Assembly: GCF_020080835.1 (NCBI RefSeq) | Contig: NC_058159.1 | Span: 14,447,101-14,511,100 of the forward strand | DNA from: Cotesia glomerata | Taxonomy: Eukaryota; Arthropoda; Insecta; Hymenoptera; Braconidae | Direction of reading: 5' to 3' | Length of the DNA: 64,000 nucleotides | Part shown: one piece after another, positions 1 to 12,147 of the stretch | Layout of the letters: every line of letters starts with the position of its first letter | How positions within the stretch are numbered: the first letter of the stretch is position 1 | The notes under the pieces: generated by a model | The model's database searches: none | The model's input: the letters and a program-made list of their open reading frames with translations, nothing else | Told to the model about the DNA's origin: nothing | Translations under genes and position numbers: made by a program

Positions 1-1
1 T

Positions 2-400
2 TCTAAAAATTTTTCCCGAGTAAAAAAAGAAGATTTTCCATTAGTTTTAAAGTTTGCATTGGATGCTATGGTACAAGAAAAAAATGCTGTTATCAGTGGA
101 TTCAAAGCTGCAGGCTTGTATCCTTTCGATCCTTCTGCCGTTGACTATGATGTATTTGATTAAAGAAAGAAATCTAAAACAACAGTAACTAAAGAAAATG
201 TACAAGATGAAGTAACAGAAGATAAGGAAAAACATCTATTAACCTTCAAAAACAATTTATTAAAGGATATTCTGGAAAAATTTAATACTGCTTGGTTAAA
301 TCAGACATGGCCCAGGGATCTAGAAATTAGAGGCTTGTATAAATACTGGCTTGATATTAGTGGAAAATCTGGTAAAGAAATTAATAACATCTTATTTTAA
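2..400 (+). pseudogene. pogo/Tigger-type (DDE) transposase, C-terminal remnant
   Basis: One reading frame runs from base 2 to the TAA at 398-400 and is broken only by an in-frame TAA at 161-163. The part before the stop contains ISGFKAAGLYPFDPSAV. This matches the 'GFratGlyPlnP' block near the C-terminus of pogo/Tigger/jerky-type DDE transposases, nuclear DNA-binding enzymes that move Tc1/mariner-superfamily elements. The part after the stop is Lys/Glu-rich and ends ...YWLDISGKSGKEINNILF. The window edge cuts off the catalytic core. Similar Ser/Thr-rich and Lys-rich tails follow at 551-954 and 5269-5773, so this is probably one old gene later split by insertions. It could instead be a domesticated jerky-like gene, but the stops argue against that. 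The family call rests on one motif. Confidence 0.6.
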
Positions 401-550
401 TCATTATTTTTGCGGTATACATTAAAATTTAGATAAATAGCTATTTTTTTAATGAATTAATTTTTCTATGTTGATTTCTTTTATAGATATTCATATTGAT
501 ATTTTTATTTTAAAAATTTTTTGGTATAATTTTTATAATTTGCTATATAG

Positions 551-954
551 GTTCTCATGAAAAAAGTAAACCAACTGTCAAAGAAGTGACGTTGGTAAAT
601 TTAAATTTAAACATAGTAAGACAAGAACAACCCGTAAATAATTTAATTAATGATCAAGCCTCTACTTCGAATGATAATAATAACACTGATATGAATCTTA
701 ACGATCATAGTCATTCTTTTAATGAAGAGTTTCTTCCTTTGATCAATAATCCTAAAACAGACACATCAGCATCTTCTGAAGTATTATACGAATTTATAGT
801 AGATAATAAACCTCTAGAAATTGTCTCTCAAGCTCAGTCAGGTACTGATCAAAGTAAGAATTTAAATTTATCTGATGTTTTGGAACGTAACATTGGTGAT
901 GAATTAATATTTGAATCAAATGTTTTGGATGCTGATAATCAAACAGGTTTGTAA
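551..954 (+). pseudogene. Acidic Asn/Ser-rich exon, probably same transposase-derived gene
   Basis: A pyrimidine-rich stretch ending in TATATAG (544-550) looks like a splice acceptor. It is followed by an open frame starting GSHEKSKPTVKEVTLV and closing with TAA at 952-954. There is no ATG at the start, so this is more likely an exon than a whole gene. The 130 or so residues are rich in Asn, Asp, Ser and Glu and have no domain I recognise. The AT-rich gap 401-550 is probably an intron. The position downstream of the transposase tail, in the same orientation, suggests one gene. The next piece lies beyond the FB/LINE insertion, at 5269. Confidence 0.35.
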
Positions 955-1013
955 GCAAATTAATAAACAATCCTTCATACTGAATATGAATTTAATAATA
1001 AAAATAGAAAAAA
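955..1013. other. Short AT-rich flank before FB insertion
   Basis: No gene seen. This is the host side of the FB insertion. The matching flank on the other side begins near 5254. Confidence 0.4.
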
Positions 1014-1969
<956 letters not shown>

Positions 1970-1987
1970 AATATATATATATTTTTT

Positions 1988-2001
1988 TTAACTTCCCGCT
2001 A
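1988..2001 (-). mobile_element. FB repeat, inverted partner: terminal stub
   Basis: The FB end motif AACTTCCCGCTAA, reading inward on the opposite strand from copy 1. It runs straight into a truncated LINE A. The rest of this FB unit resumes after the LINE at 4453. Confidence 0.65.
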
Positions 2002-3403
2002 AAAAAATTCCGCCAGACCGCGGAAAAGGTGCCAGTTGCCAAGCATGCGTTGTAGGTGTTCAGGAGTAAGTCTGGGTATTCCAGGGCTATAATCTTGATC
2101 ACCGATGCCGGGATGCCATTAGGTCCAGGTGCCTTTCCTGTTTTGAGTGACTTGGCCGCGTCTTGTAGTTCCTTAGTTGTTAAGGGCGTTACTTCGTTGT
2201 TTTTAGTGTAGTGTTTCTTCTCCCGCGGCGGGTGTTTGGGGAAAAGCTCCGCTACGATGCTATCCATTAAGGCTGGAGACTTCGGCGCCTCTGGTGAAGC
2301 CTTTCCAAGTCGTTTGGCGACAATTTGGTAGGCTTTACCCCAGATGTCATTGTCGAGATCGTTGCAGATCTCTTTCCACAACTTTGCTTTACTTGCTTTG
2401 ATGGCTCGATTTAGCATCTTTTTGGCCTGCTTGTACTCTTTTGAATACAAGTCCTGGCTTGGGGAGCGTTTGGCGGCTCTCGTTGCGCGGCGACGTAGTT
2501 GATGGCACATTTTGCGAAGTTCCGCTATGTCTGTTGACCACCAGTACGCCGGCCTGCGAAAACTCCGGTTTTTAACCGCGGCATAGAGGCGTCACATGCG
2601 GCGGAAATCTCCTTCATCGTATTTAGTACTGTCCTTTCTGTCTCGCTGCAAGTATCCGGAGTCGGGTTGTTCTGAAGGGTAGACCAGCTCCGTGCAAGTG
2701 AAGCTCGCAGTGCCTCTGGATCAAGCTTCCTGACATTCCACTTTCGCTTAGAAAGGTCGTGTTGTGGTACCGGAGCAGATGCCAATCCAACGTTAAATGT
2801 CACGAACTGGTGATCACTGCCACTGTATTTTTCGGATACTGTCCAGTTTTCAATCATGTTGGCAATTTTTGGAGTCGCCAACGAAATGTCGAGGATGGAC
2901 TCTTGGTACCCCGGTCTTCTGAAAGTCGTGGTGCTCCCAGTATTTAGCACTATGAGGTCGAGTCTAGCCACGACGTCAGCGACCTCGTTGCCTCTGGTGT
3001 CGGAGAAATCAGCGCCCCATTCAGCCGATTTAGCATTGAAGTCACCAGCTACGATAACTTCGCCGTCGAACTTAGTGACCGCATCTTCTATATTTGCGAG
3101 TTTCTGTCGGAACACACTAATCCCTTCGTTAGGTGAGAGATAGACGCTCATGAAGTAGGTTGTGGGGGTTTGAATCCAGACAAAACCTGCTCCACCTCCG
3201 CTGTTGTTGACGGTAACGTTCTTTGTGTTCACAATCCAAATTGCTGCCGTGCCCGTTTCGTCTGCGAACCATGTTTTACCTTCGATGTTTAGATATTGCT
3301 CGCAGATAAAGCAGACGTTAATTTTATCTTCGAAAACACGCTGGCGCAGCAGGTTTTGCGCCAAGGCGCACCTATTCAGGTTGCCTTGTAGTATGCGTGT
3401 CAT
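2002..3403 (-). pseudogene. LINE A copy 1, ORF2 (endonuclease plus start of RT region), 3'-truncated
   Basis: ORF2 of an R1-group non-LTR retrotransposon. The N-terminus MTRILQGNLNRC has the 'LQxNLNR' start of the APE-type endonuclease. VAGDFNAKSAEWG and SGSDHQFVTF carry its Asp/Asn and Asp-His catalytic residues. The linker 'AYWWS..IAELRKMCHQLRRR' precedes the reverse transcriptase. Compared with copy A2 (38,8xx), one base is missing near 2574, which shifts the frame and ends the first part at 2525. The frame then resumes from 2510. The element stops at 2002, before the RT palm, so the 3' half is gone. That is the reverse of the usual 5' truncation and points to a later deletion or recombination. 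ORF2 starts inside ORF1's stop (ATGA at 3400-3403). Confidence 0.85.
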
Positions 3404-4452
3404 TTCTGACCTTTCATGGCTTCTGCAAGTGCTTTGCGGAATGCCTTACACGCTCCAGTGCCAGAAATATGGCATAGACTATCCTGGGCATCTTTGTCCG
3501 GAGCACAAAGGAAGCATTTTAACTTCTCCGTGCAGTTTACGGCCTTGTGGTTCTCTCCGCCACATTTGTAGCAGCACCTGCTTCTGTCTGGTCCTGCACA
3601 CTGACGTGTTTGGTGTCCATAACCAAGACATTTAAAACAACGTGTTACTTTTACTACTGGGCGTATACGACAGTTCACCAAACCGATCCGTATACGGGCC
3701 TTGTCAAGGGCCTTAATCGCATTGGGCTCGTCTAGTTCGCAGAAGGCTGCCCGATTACCTCGTGGTGTGGGTTTTGTCAAATTTACCCGTTTGACCTCCA
3801 GGTTGTCAGTGAATTCACGTTTGAGTGCTTCACGGACTTCGCTCTCGGTAGAGATTTCATCTAAGTCGAGGATCTCGATCGTTGTTGTTGGTGTTAGCGT
3901 CTTGATTGTGCCGATGTTTGCAGTGGCTGCCCTTACTGCATCGGTGAATGCCTTGCTGTCTTCGGACTTTCGAGCCATTTCAAGGAGGACGCCTCTGTGT
4001 TTCGTCTTTTTAATAGACCTTATGTCTACGCCCGTCTCGACAGGGCTTACCTTGGCCTTGATTTCCTTCAGGAGATCGGCGTATGTTCGCCCTTCAGCTT
4101 GTTGGACTAGGACAGCTTTAGTTCTTGTCTTCTTCCTCCTTGGTTTCTTGGAGCCACCGCTGTTTGGCTGGTCTTGGGCTGTAGCAGTTTGAGTCACTGG
4201 CTCCTGTTCTTTCTTTTTCTTGTTTTGCCGAGTCACTTTGGTCCAGGTATCATCCCGGGCTGTCTTTTTCTGTGCTGGCTTGTCAATATCTGAGGAAGGG
4301 CTGGGCGTGGACAGCGGCCTCTTCTTGTTGCGATCTCCTTGCTGTGGTAATTTCTTAGGAGTGGTCAGAGGTGGCTGTGATTTTTTGTTCAGACTCGGAG
4401 ATGTTTGAGTCGTTGACGCCGACTTCGTTGATGATTTGTTGGCCAGCCTATA
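3400..4452 (-). pseudogene. LINE A copy 1, ORF1 (gag-like, CCHC zinc knuckles), 5'-truncated
   Basis: RNA-binding ORF1 protein of the LINE. The N-terminal half is Lys/Ser/Thr-rich and basic. A central region (ETGVDIRSIKKTKHRGVLLE ... TTTIEILDLDEISTESEVRE) is well conserved between copies. Near the C-terminus are three cysteine-histidine knuckles: CFKCLGYGHQTRQC, CYKCGGENHKAVNC and a CFLC...CHISGTGAC variant. It binds the LINE RNA to form the particle that carries it. The frame is open but has no true start: at 4452 it runs into the (GT)n tract, which marks the 5' truncation point, about 150 codons into the protein compared with copy 3. The stop overlaps the ORF2 start as ATGA. Confidence 0.85.
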
Positions 4453-5253
<801 letters not shown>

Positions 5254-5268
5254 GATTTTCTTGACAGT

Positions 5269-5773
5269 ACATCTGCTATTACAACTGCTTCTACTGCTGC
5301 TTGTACTACGCCAACTATTGACAAATATTCTAAGGTTCAAGGATGTCAAACATTTAGTCAATCAGTTATTGGTTAAGAGAATGACTCTATATCTGCTAAT
5401 AAAAGTTAGTAAAATAATATTTAAAAATTACTGACAAGAAACTTTAACTTGTGATATTTGTGATATTTTTCAGTTGAAACCGATTCTGGGAATCCTTTTG
5501 ACGACGCATTTAAGATGCCAACTGATTATTTACCGAAGAAAAAAAGGATTAAACTGGAGTCATCCGGCAAACTCAAACTACCTTCTGCTGGTACATCTGA
5601 TCAGTGGATGTAATATCACTCGAAAAAAGAAAATGATCGGAAAATAAAAGAAGAAAAGTTACAAAAAAGAAAAATAATTACAAGAAGAGAAGAAACTTCT
5701 AGCTGAAGAAAAGAACAAATTGCAAGATAAAATGAAAGCAATACAACAAAAAATCAAAGAAGAAACAAAATAG
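5269..5773 (+). pseudogene. Transposase-derived gene, C-terminal exons (broken)
   Basis: TTTCTTGACAG (to 5268) is a good splice acceptor. It is followed by a Thr-rich frame (TSAITTASTAACTTPTIDKY) that meets TAA at 5374-5376. After a short AT-rich stretch, another acceptor (TATTTTTCAG, to 5473) opens a frame ...NPFDDAFKMPTDYLPKKKRI... ending in TAA at 5611-5613. Past that stop the Lys/Glu-rich coiled stretch YHSKKENDRKIKEEK continues in frame, as at the C-termini of many Tigger/jerky-like proteins. This is probably the tail of the gene at 2-954, separated from it by the 4.2-kb FB/LINE insertion. No promoter or complete exon set is visible. Confidence 0.4.
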
Positions 5774-6423
5774 TTAAATTTCAAATTCAATCTTAAATAC
5801 ATCTCGTCTTTATTTTTTAATTACTTATTCATCCAAAGATTCGAAACTGTTCTTGTCATGCTTATTTTGTAAATCAACGTTTATTTATTGTTTGTTAAAT
5901 CGTTTTATTTTTGAATATAACTGTATTAATACTTGATAAAGATATTAAACAACATTTAATATTATGGATAAACAAATTAAAGACTAAAAAAAAAATTTTA
6001 ATCTTAATTTTTCAATCTATTTTGTGTTCCATAATTTGGGACATACCTTATGAAACACCCTTACATGCTGCTTCATACTGTTCCATAAATACGGTCATAA
6101 GTACTAATCTTTTTTTTCAATTAATTTATTAATATTTTCAGCTAAAACTCACTTCATAAGAACTTTTACCGCTTTAATAGATATCACAGAAACATTTAAT
6201 TTGAAAAAATTCAATGTTTCAACTCTATTTTCTTTTAAAAAGAATAAAATATACAATTCCTATTCATAGAGTATTCCATAATATGGCCCTTTACCTTATT
6301 AGCTGGAATAATCACATATAGATAATAGTTAAATGCAAATTCGATGAAATATGAAATCTGTGCAAGTCAGTACAATAATACAATTAAATTTCAAGTCTAC
6401 ATCTGAAAATGCAATTCTATAAA
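5774..6423. other. AT-rich non-coding stretch
   Basis: No gene or family recognised. The 73-codon frame at 5911-6132 is low-complexity Ile/Leu/Lys and is probably chance. Confidence 0.4.
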
Positions 6424-6456
6424 GTGCCCAGCGGAGCAGGCGGGTAACAGCTAGTA
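6424..6456 (+). mobile_element. Helitron-like 3' end remnant
   Basis: GCCCAGCGGAGCAGGCGGG forms an imperfect GC hairpin, followed by TAACAGCTAGT and then A/T. This is the Helitron 3' pattern (hairpin, about 10 nt, CTAGT). The same sequence ends the copies at 35,9xx and on both sides of 57 kb. Confidence 0.5.
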
Positions 6457-6506
6457 TTTTATAAATTATATAAATTAATTAATCATACTATATTTTTACT
6501 TATACT

Positions 6507-6523
6507 GGGGGGGGGGGGGGGGG
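6507..6523. repeat. G17 homopolymer
   Basis: An unbroken run of 17 G in AT-rich DNA. The stretch around it (6457-6889) shows nothing else I recognise. Confidence 0.9.
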
Positions 6524-6889
6524 TTAACAATGGAAAAATTCTCATTTCCAAGCGGTAGTTTCTAAAGACGAAGTTTTGTAGAAATCTTTCATTTAAGATG
6601 TAAAAATGATCTTGAACATGATCTAACGTAATTCCTCCCCCATATTGGAGAACGAGGGTGTTAATTGTCAAAAAATTCATATTATTTAAATACAGTTTCT
6701 ACAGATATAATATTTCATAGAACCTCAATAGGAAATAGATATTTTCGATACATATGTGCGAAGTGAGGCATTCCCAGGGCTTAAAAATTGAGACACGAGG
6801 CTAAGAAACGGCGCGTTTACAATGGGACCGAGTACGCAGATTAACCCCACGAGCCGTTTGGCGCAAAATCGTGAAGCGTTCCACATTTT

Positions 6890-7131
6890 TACAAATATAA
6901 ATAATGCTATGAGGCGGGAAAGAATAGGAGTTAATTATTAAGTGAAGCGTTCCACATTCACGTAACAGGATATTGGTAAGAAAGGATTGAGAAAGGAATG
7001 TGGAGAGGATCATCTTAATGTGAGTTTATAGAATATGCGAGAAAAAATTATTAGATAGCTTGGACTGGAATTCGAACCCATAACCTTCCGAAGACATGTC
7101 GGCTACTCTACCATTTGAGCTATCCGATCTA
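6890..7131 (-). mobile_element. tRNA-derived SINE, copy 1
   Basis: On the minus strand the head (7131 down to about 7065) reads like a tRNA. It has an A-box-like TAGCTCAAATGGTAGAG and a B-box-like GGTTATGGGTTCGAATTCC, the internal promoters for RNA polymerase III. The body that follows (TCTCGCATATTCT..., then GTGAATGTGGAACGCTTCAC) matches the second copy at 57305-57546 along its whole length. A tRNA-like head with a shared non-tRNA body is the definition of a SINE, not a working tRNA gene. The tRNA of origin cannot be named with confidence. Confidence 0.7.
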
Positions 7132-7211
7132 TACTAAATTTCCTTTTGATTATTCTATATACATTAAGTCACACCATCCATAAGCTGTCACACACACGCA
7201 GCGCCTTTTAA

Positions 7212-7690
7212 AAGAAAAAAGACCATTTGGCAGCCGAAATGGAAGTAGATTTCATCATGAATAGAAAAAAATATAACGAGGATTGTATACAAAACTAGGG
7301 CTTTTAACTTCTATCCAATCGACAAAAATATATATTGACGGAAAAATACTAAAACCAGTGCAATAGCAACTTTCATAATTGGCATCGCGGAATAGGGCAT
7401 AATTTTAAGACTACACATATGATATGGTACTTAAATTGAAGCTTATTTAAAGAGCTTTCAGATGAAATTTACAGAGTTTTAATAAGTTATCCCATTCAAA
7501 AGTTATTCGAGTAAGAATGTGAAGAAATATGAATTTTTACGATTTTCAAAATTTTGAAATCCTGGCATTTCTAAATTACTTGACCGATTAAGCTCATCTT
7601 CGAACTTGACTTCGGTATTTATCTGTAGAATAAGTATGTTGAGTTTGATAAAGATTCGTTGTTAATTGGTGACAATATCGTACATACATA
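7212..7690 (+). repeat. Dispersed repeat D, copy 1
   Basis: Begins AGACCATTTGGCAGC and runs to GTTGAGTTTGATAAAGATTCG, then CATA repeats. A second copy lies at 21108-21520 with a short internal deletion there (the AAGACTACACATATG... piece is missing). Non-coding. No terminal structure is clear, so the class is open. Confidence 0.7.
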
Positions 7691-7831
7691 CATACATACA
7701 TATATAAACTTTTAAACCATATGTATTTTCTGACTCAGCTCGTCGAGTTAAGTCGGAATATAGCAAAATTTTTCAAAAGTTGCGTCATGAGGACCATTGC
7801 AATAGTTAGATTTCTATGAAATCTACTAAAA

Positions 7832-8112
7832 ACTGCAGAAAGGGAACAGTAACCAGTAACCAGGAGTAGGCGTCGTGAGACGCAACATGGACTAGATTGA
7901 AGTAATGCTAATGCGGTTCCGATCCAGTCTTCCCCATAACATCTATTGGAAAAGGAGAGGAGGATGTTTAGTCGGTATTTTTGTAAATAATATCGACTTC
8001 TGAGTCTGACATACCCAGGCAAACACCTAGTCCTGGCACCAACACCATGTCCTAGCATACGTAAATGTATTTGATCTCCTCTATAAAATAAAAAAAAAAA
8101 AAAAAAAAAAAA
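7832..8112 (+). mobile_element. LINE A, short 3' fragment
   Basis: Matches the last codons and 3' UTR of LINE A copies at 20,04x-20,31x and 34,29x-34,55x (CTGCAGAAAGGGA..., GTCGTGAGACGCAACATGG, TAGTCCTGGCACC..., CCTCCTCTATAAAA). It ends in poly(A) and then joins ACACACACAC of an FB unit. A classic 5'-truncated LINE copy, dead on arrival. The interval 7691-7831 before it holds no recognised feature beyond CATA repeats. Confidence 0.85.
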
Positions 8113-8252
8113 CACACACACATACAGACATATGGACATCATCGCGGAAACATTCGGGGAAGCTTCCTAGGACTTTTTCGGCAAATGGGATAAAACCAAA
8201 AACTTCTCAACTTTTGAAAATTCTCCATTTTATTAGCGGAAGTTAAAAATCT
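8113..8252 (+). mobile_element. FB repeat, terminal fragment
   Basis: Short CA repeat, then the FB end blocks (GGGGAAGCTTCCTAGGAC..., TTTTGAAAATTC, TTAGCGGAAGTTAAAAAT). The LINE A fragment sits in its microsatellite. Copia is inserted directly beyond its end. Confidence 0.7.
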
Positions 8253-8460
8253 TGTTTAGAAAATAGGACTTGAAATATGGAATTTAGTATTGGGATTATA
8301 GAATGAGTATGAGTGGCTTGTGTAATTATAAGATACTTGACACGTACAACGCACGTCTGCTCCTTATTCTTTATTGAACTTAACTGACTATATAATACTA
8401 AACTGAGTATGACTAATAAATAATGATATCTCCTACCACTGAGACTGTATATGCTCAACA
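8253..8460 (-). repeat. Copia long terminal repeat (3' LTR)
   Basis: On the minus strand it begins TGTTGAGCATATACAGTC and ends ...TTTTCTAAACA, so it has TG...CA ends and is about 208 bp long. Just before it (8461-8470) is GAGGGGAAG, a polypurine tract, the primer site for plus-strand DNA. A polyadenylation signal AATAAAG lies in its middle. No matching 5' LTR is present in the window. Confidence 0.7.
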
Positions 8461-9362
8461 CTTCCCCTCACTGGCTGGAAATTGGATTTTCCTCAACAAG
8501 TCCCATTGAATGTGCCAGTGTTTTTGTCTTTTGTGGACCTAGGGCTTTAGTAAGAATATCCGCCAAATTTTCTGCACTTGGACAATATTTTACGTCAATA
8601 ACCTTATTCTTGACCAGATCTTTTGTGTAGATATTTAGAATCGATGTGTTTAGTCTGGGCGCTTTTTCCAACTGAGTAAATGTTATTGATACAGCTTTGA
8701 CTGTCCTCGTAAATGATGGTGGGTCCGTCTTGGCGTTGGTTTACGAACTCCAGAATGCTTCTTATACAACACATTCTTTTGATGCTTCTGACAAAGCAAT
8801 GATCTCAGCCTCAGTCGATGATGTCGCTACGCAGTCTTGCTTTTTAGATGCCCAGCTAATCGTACCTCCGAATAAACGAACTATGTAATCTGTATTAGAT
8901 TTTCTTGTCGCTCGGTCCTCAGCCCAATTAGCATCTACGTAAATCAGCAGTTCTTGTTTTTCAGTCTTGTCACTGAGTCTCAGCTCGTAGTCGATTGTGC
9001 CTTTCAAGTATCTACAAATTCTCTGTGCTTCGTTCCAATCAATTTGTTTTGTTTGCTTGATGTGTTGTACGAGCAGAGCTACTGGTGCAGCTATGTCCGG
9101 TCGCGTATTAACAGAGACGTACAAAAGAGCGCCAATCAGCCTACTGTACTGCTTAGTATTTATTTCTGCCGAAGCTAGTCTTAATTTTTCATAACCAGTG
9201 TCCATTGGTATATGAGATGGTATTGCTTGTTCTAATTTAGTCCTTCGTAATATCTTCATTATATAATCCGATTGATTAATGGAAAATTCCCCTTGTTTGT
9301 TTCTCTTTATTTGTATTCCAAGGGAGCATTTTGCTTCGCCAAGGTCAGTAATCTCAAACTCT
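8461..9362 (-). pseudogene. Copia pol: end of reverse transcriptase and RNase H
   Basis: Copia/Ty1-type LTR retrotransposon polyprotein, C-terminal part. PLSIGALLYVSVNTRPDI-type sequence (here YSRLIGALLYVSVNTRPDIA) follows the RT. Then come the RNase H residues YVDANWAE (Asp), SWASKKQDCVATSSTEAE (Glu) and the closing ADILTKALG. The enzyme removes RNA from the RNA-DNA hybrid during reverse transcription. The frame breaks at about 8672-8761 and 9260-9362. It is next to the polypurine tract and 3' LTR, as expected for the end of pol. Confidence 0.85.
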
Positions 9363-9818
9363 TTATTTAACGCGTCTTATTTGGTTCATGCTCCCCGGTG
9401 AGCTACTTGCTACTAGAATGTCATCTACATGTACTATAAGATAGCTGACTGTACTGTTACCGTGTTTATAGAGGCATGGATTATCTTCACTGCGTGTGAA
9501 GTTGTATTCAGTGAGTACTTTGTGTAGTCGTTCATACCACCCTTTTGCACCATGTCGGAGTCCATAGAGAGATTTAATTAATCTACAGCCCCAGTCCTTA
9601 TGATTTTCGTCAACACATCCTGGTAGTTGCGCCATATATATTATTTCCTTCAAAACTCCGTTCAGGAATGCAGTTTTGACGTCTAGATGCCAAACATGGT
9701 AGTTTCTTTCACCTGCGAGACTCAGGAACATTCTAATAGTTGTTACTTTTACTACTGGTGCGAATACCTCGTCATAATCTGTGCCACGTTTTTGAGAAAA
9801 GCCTTGAGCCACTAACAT
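9363..9818 (-). pseudogene. Copia pol: reverse transcriptase core
   Basis: Contains the Copia RT signature in order: LVAQGFSQKRGTDYDEVFAP, HLDVKTAFLNG (first catalytic Asp), LIKSLYGLRHGAKGWYE, and IVHVDDILVAS (the usual YVDD is here HVDD). A frameshift near 9819-9830 separates it from the upstream VPKNKKLIGCKWVFK-type segment, visible at 9830-9900 in another frame. The element cannot make full-length Pol. Confidence 0.85.
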
Positions 9819-9964
9819 AGCCTTGAATTTGGTTTTCCATCGGGAATGTACTTGAACTTAAACACCCACTTGCAGCCGATCAATTTTTTGTTTTTAGGAA
9901 CGGGTTCGAGAGTCCAAGTCTCATTTGTTTGAAGCGATTTAATTTCTTCTTCGATCGCACTTTT

Positions 9965-10396
9965 TCATTCTTCACCGTGTGGACCGCTTATTGCTTCCTG
10001 GTATGTTTTTGGTTCTGCATCATTGGCATCATTTTCTTTGTCGTAAATGTAATCTTCGCCTTCTATTTGTTTGGTAGAATTTTTATTACCAGAATCTTCG
10101 GAATTTGAATCTAAATTAATTACTTCCCCTGAGACAATTGAATCGATTAACTGTTTATTATATTTTTTCTTACCTGTATCTTTGATACATTTTTCTGGTA
10201 GGTAGATTGTTTGGTTTTCTGTTTCAGGTGTTTCCTCTTGTGAGTCGATTAAAATCTTAAGTTGAGAGTCTTCCAGATCTTGTGCTTCCCCTTCAGTACG
10301 GTATTCTTCCAAGAACGTTACAGTTAGACTCACGATAATTTTTCCTGACGATCTCTGTAATGGCTTGTATCCCTTTGAGTCTTCAGGATAACCCAC
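9965..10396 (-). pseudogene. Copia pol: integrase C-terminal / linker region
   Basis: Begins GYPEDSKGYKP, the 'GY..D.KGYrl' block at the integrase C-terminus of Copia elements. An acidic, poorly conserved linker (SEDSGNKNSTKQIEGED) then leads into the RT. The segment upstream of it (10397-10519) carries FFGCRACSHIPKERRRKLDP-like sequence in a shifted frame. Part of the same element. Confidence 0.75.
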
Positions 10397-10519
10397 GAAT
10401 ACACATTCTGTCGCTTTTGGGTCAAGTTTTCGTCTTCGCTCTTTTGGGATATGAGAGCAAGCACGACATCCAAAAATTCTGAGATTGCTAACATTTGGTT
10501 TTTCGCCAAACCAGAGTTC

Positions 10520-11545
10520 TTAAGGGGTTTTAGACCTTGTTCTAGTTGGTAATCGGTTTTGAAGGTATGTGGCTGTCATTACTGCTTCTCCCCAGTAAGT
10601 GTTAGGTAATTTTGCGTCAATTAACATTGTTCTCACGGCTTCCATCAGGTATCTGTTCTTCCGTTCTGCTAATCCGTTCTGTTCAGGTGAATACGGCATT
10701 GTGTGCTGAAGTTGAATGCCTTTATTTTGTAAATATTCTTTTAGTGAATGTCCTATGTATTTGCCTCCTCTATCTGACCGGAAAGTTTTTGGTTTCTTTC
10801 CAAAATAACTATGAGTATAGTTAATAAATTGTTTGATTACTAGTTCTGCTTGAGATTTTTGGGTTAATAAATGACAAGATGTGTATTTACTGTAATCATC
10901 AATTAGAGTAATTGAATATTTTCGTCCTCCTGGAGTAGCAGTAGACATCGGTCCACAAATATCAGTATGGATTAGCTCTAGTGGTTCTTTACTTACGGTA
11001 TCCGATTTCTTAGGAAAAGGTTTCCTGCTTATCTTCCCCTTAAAGCAAGATTCGCAAACTTGTTTAATCGGGCAGTCATCTATTTTCATCCCTTCAGTTA
11101 AATTTTTGTTTATTAATTGTCTAATTGCTTTGGGGTTCCTATGTGCCAATCTCGCATGCCAGAAGTGAATGCAGTTGTATGGGTGGTGAGGCAGGACCGC
11201 AAAAGTATATTCTGGGGTTTTTAATTTATACATATGACTAATACCGTTACCAACAGCGATTTTTTTTTCATTTTTCATAATGGTCATCTGATTATTTTTT
11301 ATTTTTACTTGATAACCTTGTTTATCTAGCGAACCAATCGATATGAGTCCTGACGTAGACAGAGGGTGGATTGACAATCCAGATAGCAGCTGTACCGCTA
11401 TTGTCCAAGTGCTACCTATTATTAGGTGACGTTTTGTATTGCTCTGAGAGAATGTTGATGTCAGTTTTATAATCTTGTACGAGCTGGGAGAGTAGATTAT
11501 GCACTGTTCAGCTCCTGCTGAGAATGCCCTGAAGGACACGGATCA
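10520..11545 (-). pseudogene. Copia pol: protease end, GAG-pre-integrase and integrase
   Basis: In order: a fragment of the protease C-terminal region (STSGLISIGSLDKQGYQV), the GAG-pre-integrase zinc-binding domain (HFWHARLAHRNPKAI ... CESCFKGKI, an HHCC finger), and the integrase core. The core shows IHTDICGPM (first Asp), DDYSKYTSCHLL, TFRSDRGGKYIG (second Asp) and YSPEQNGLAERKNR (Glu), giving a complete D-D-E set. Integrase inserts the cDNA into the chromosome. The frame is open for about 340 codons, but gag, most of the protease and the 5' LTR are missing beyond 11545, so the copy is 5'-truncated. Confidence 0.88.
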
Positions 11546-12147
11546 TTCTGAAAATTCTTCTTTTTTTTGTACCAAATTTTTGTCAAATCAATTTTTTTCA
11601 ATGAATTTCGAAAGATATTGCCGTTCAAATATTTTCAAATAAAGTTTCACTAAATATAAAAAGACTTGTGAACTTGAAAAGCTCAAAAGAAAATTACAAT
11701 TCTATCTTGGATTTTGAGCCTGAAAAGCTTAAAGACACCGTAATTCTAGAAATTTGGAGTGCATACTATTTGAAAATAGCGGGAAGTCGCGGGAATAACC
11801 TTTAAAGTCAATCGCTTTACTGATTTTGTTTTTCATGATGCACGCTTTAGAATGATAGAAAGCATTAAATTTATGAGAGAAAAATAGTATCCTCGGAGAA
11901 ATTAAAACGAATTCAAAAATAAACTTCATTTCTCGTTATTTATTTGCATTCGCAGAATTATAAAAACTATATTTCCAATTTATTTTTGTGGTGCACACTA
12001 GATACTTATTTTTTATTGAGTTCAATAAACATTCTAAATAATGATTTCTTAAAATTTTCTATTTTTCTCATCAGTAAAGCATTCAATAATTCGTAAATAC
12101 TTATGATTATTTGAATTACTATCATAAAAACATTCTTTGTTCTTCAG
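11546..12147. other. AT-rich stretch with FB 5'-end remnant
   Basis: From about 11690 to 11815 there is a degraded, inverted FB start: AAAAGCTCAAAAG palindromes, TAGCGGGAAGTCGCGGGAATAACC and a relic of the GGTTGACC block. The rest is AT-rich and shows no gene. It is probably intron of the exon that follows. Confidence 0.5.

Noticed and set aside
8253..11545. Complete Copia element
   Set aside because: Only one LTR, no gag and several frameshifts, so it is a 5'-truncated relic.
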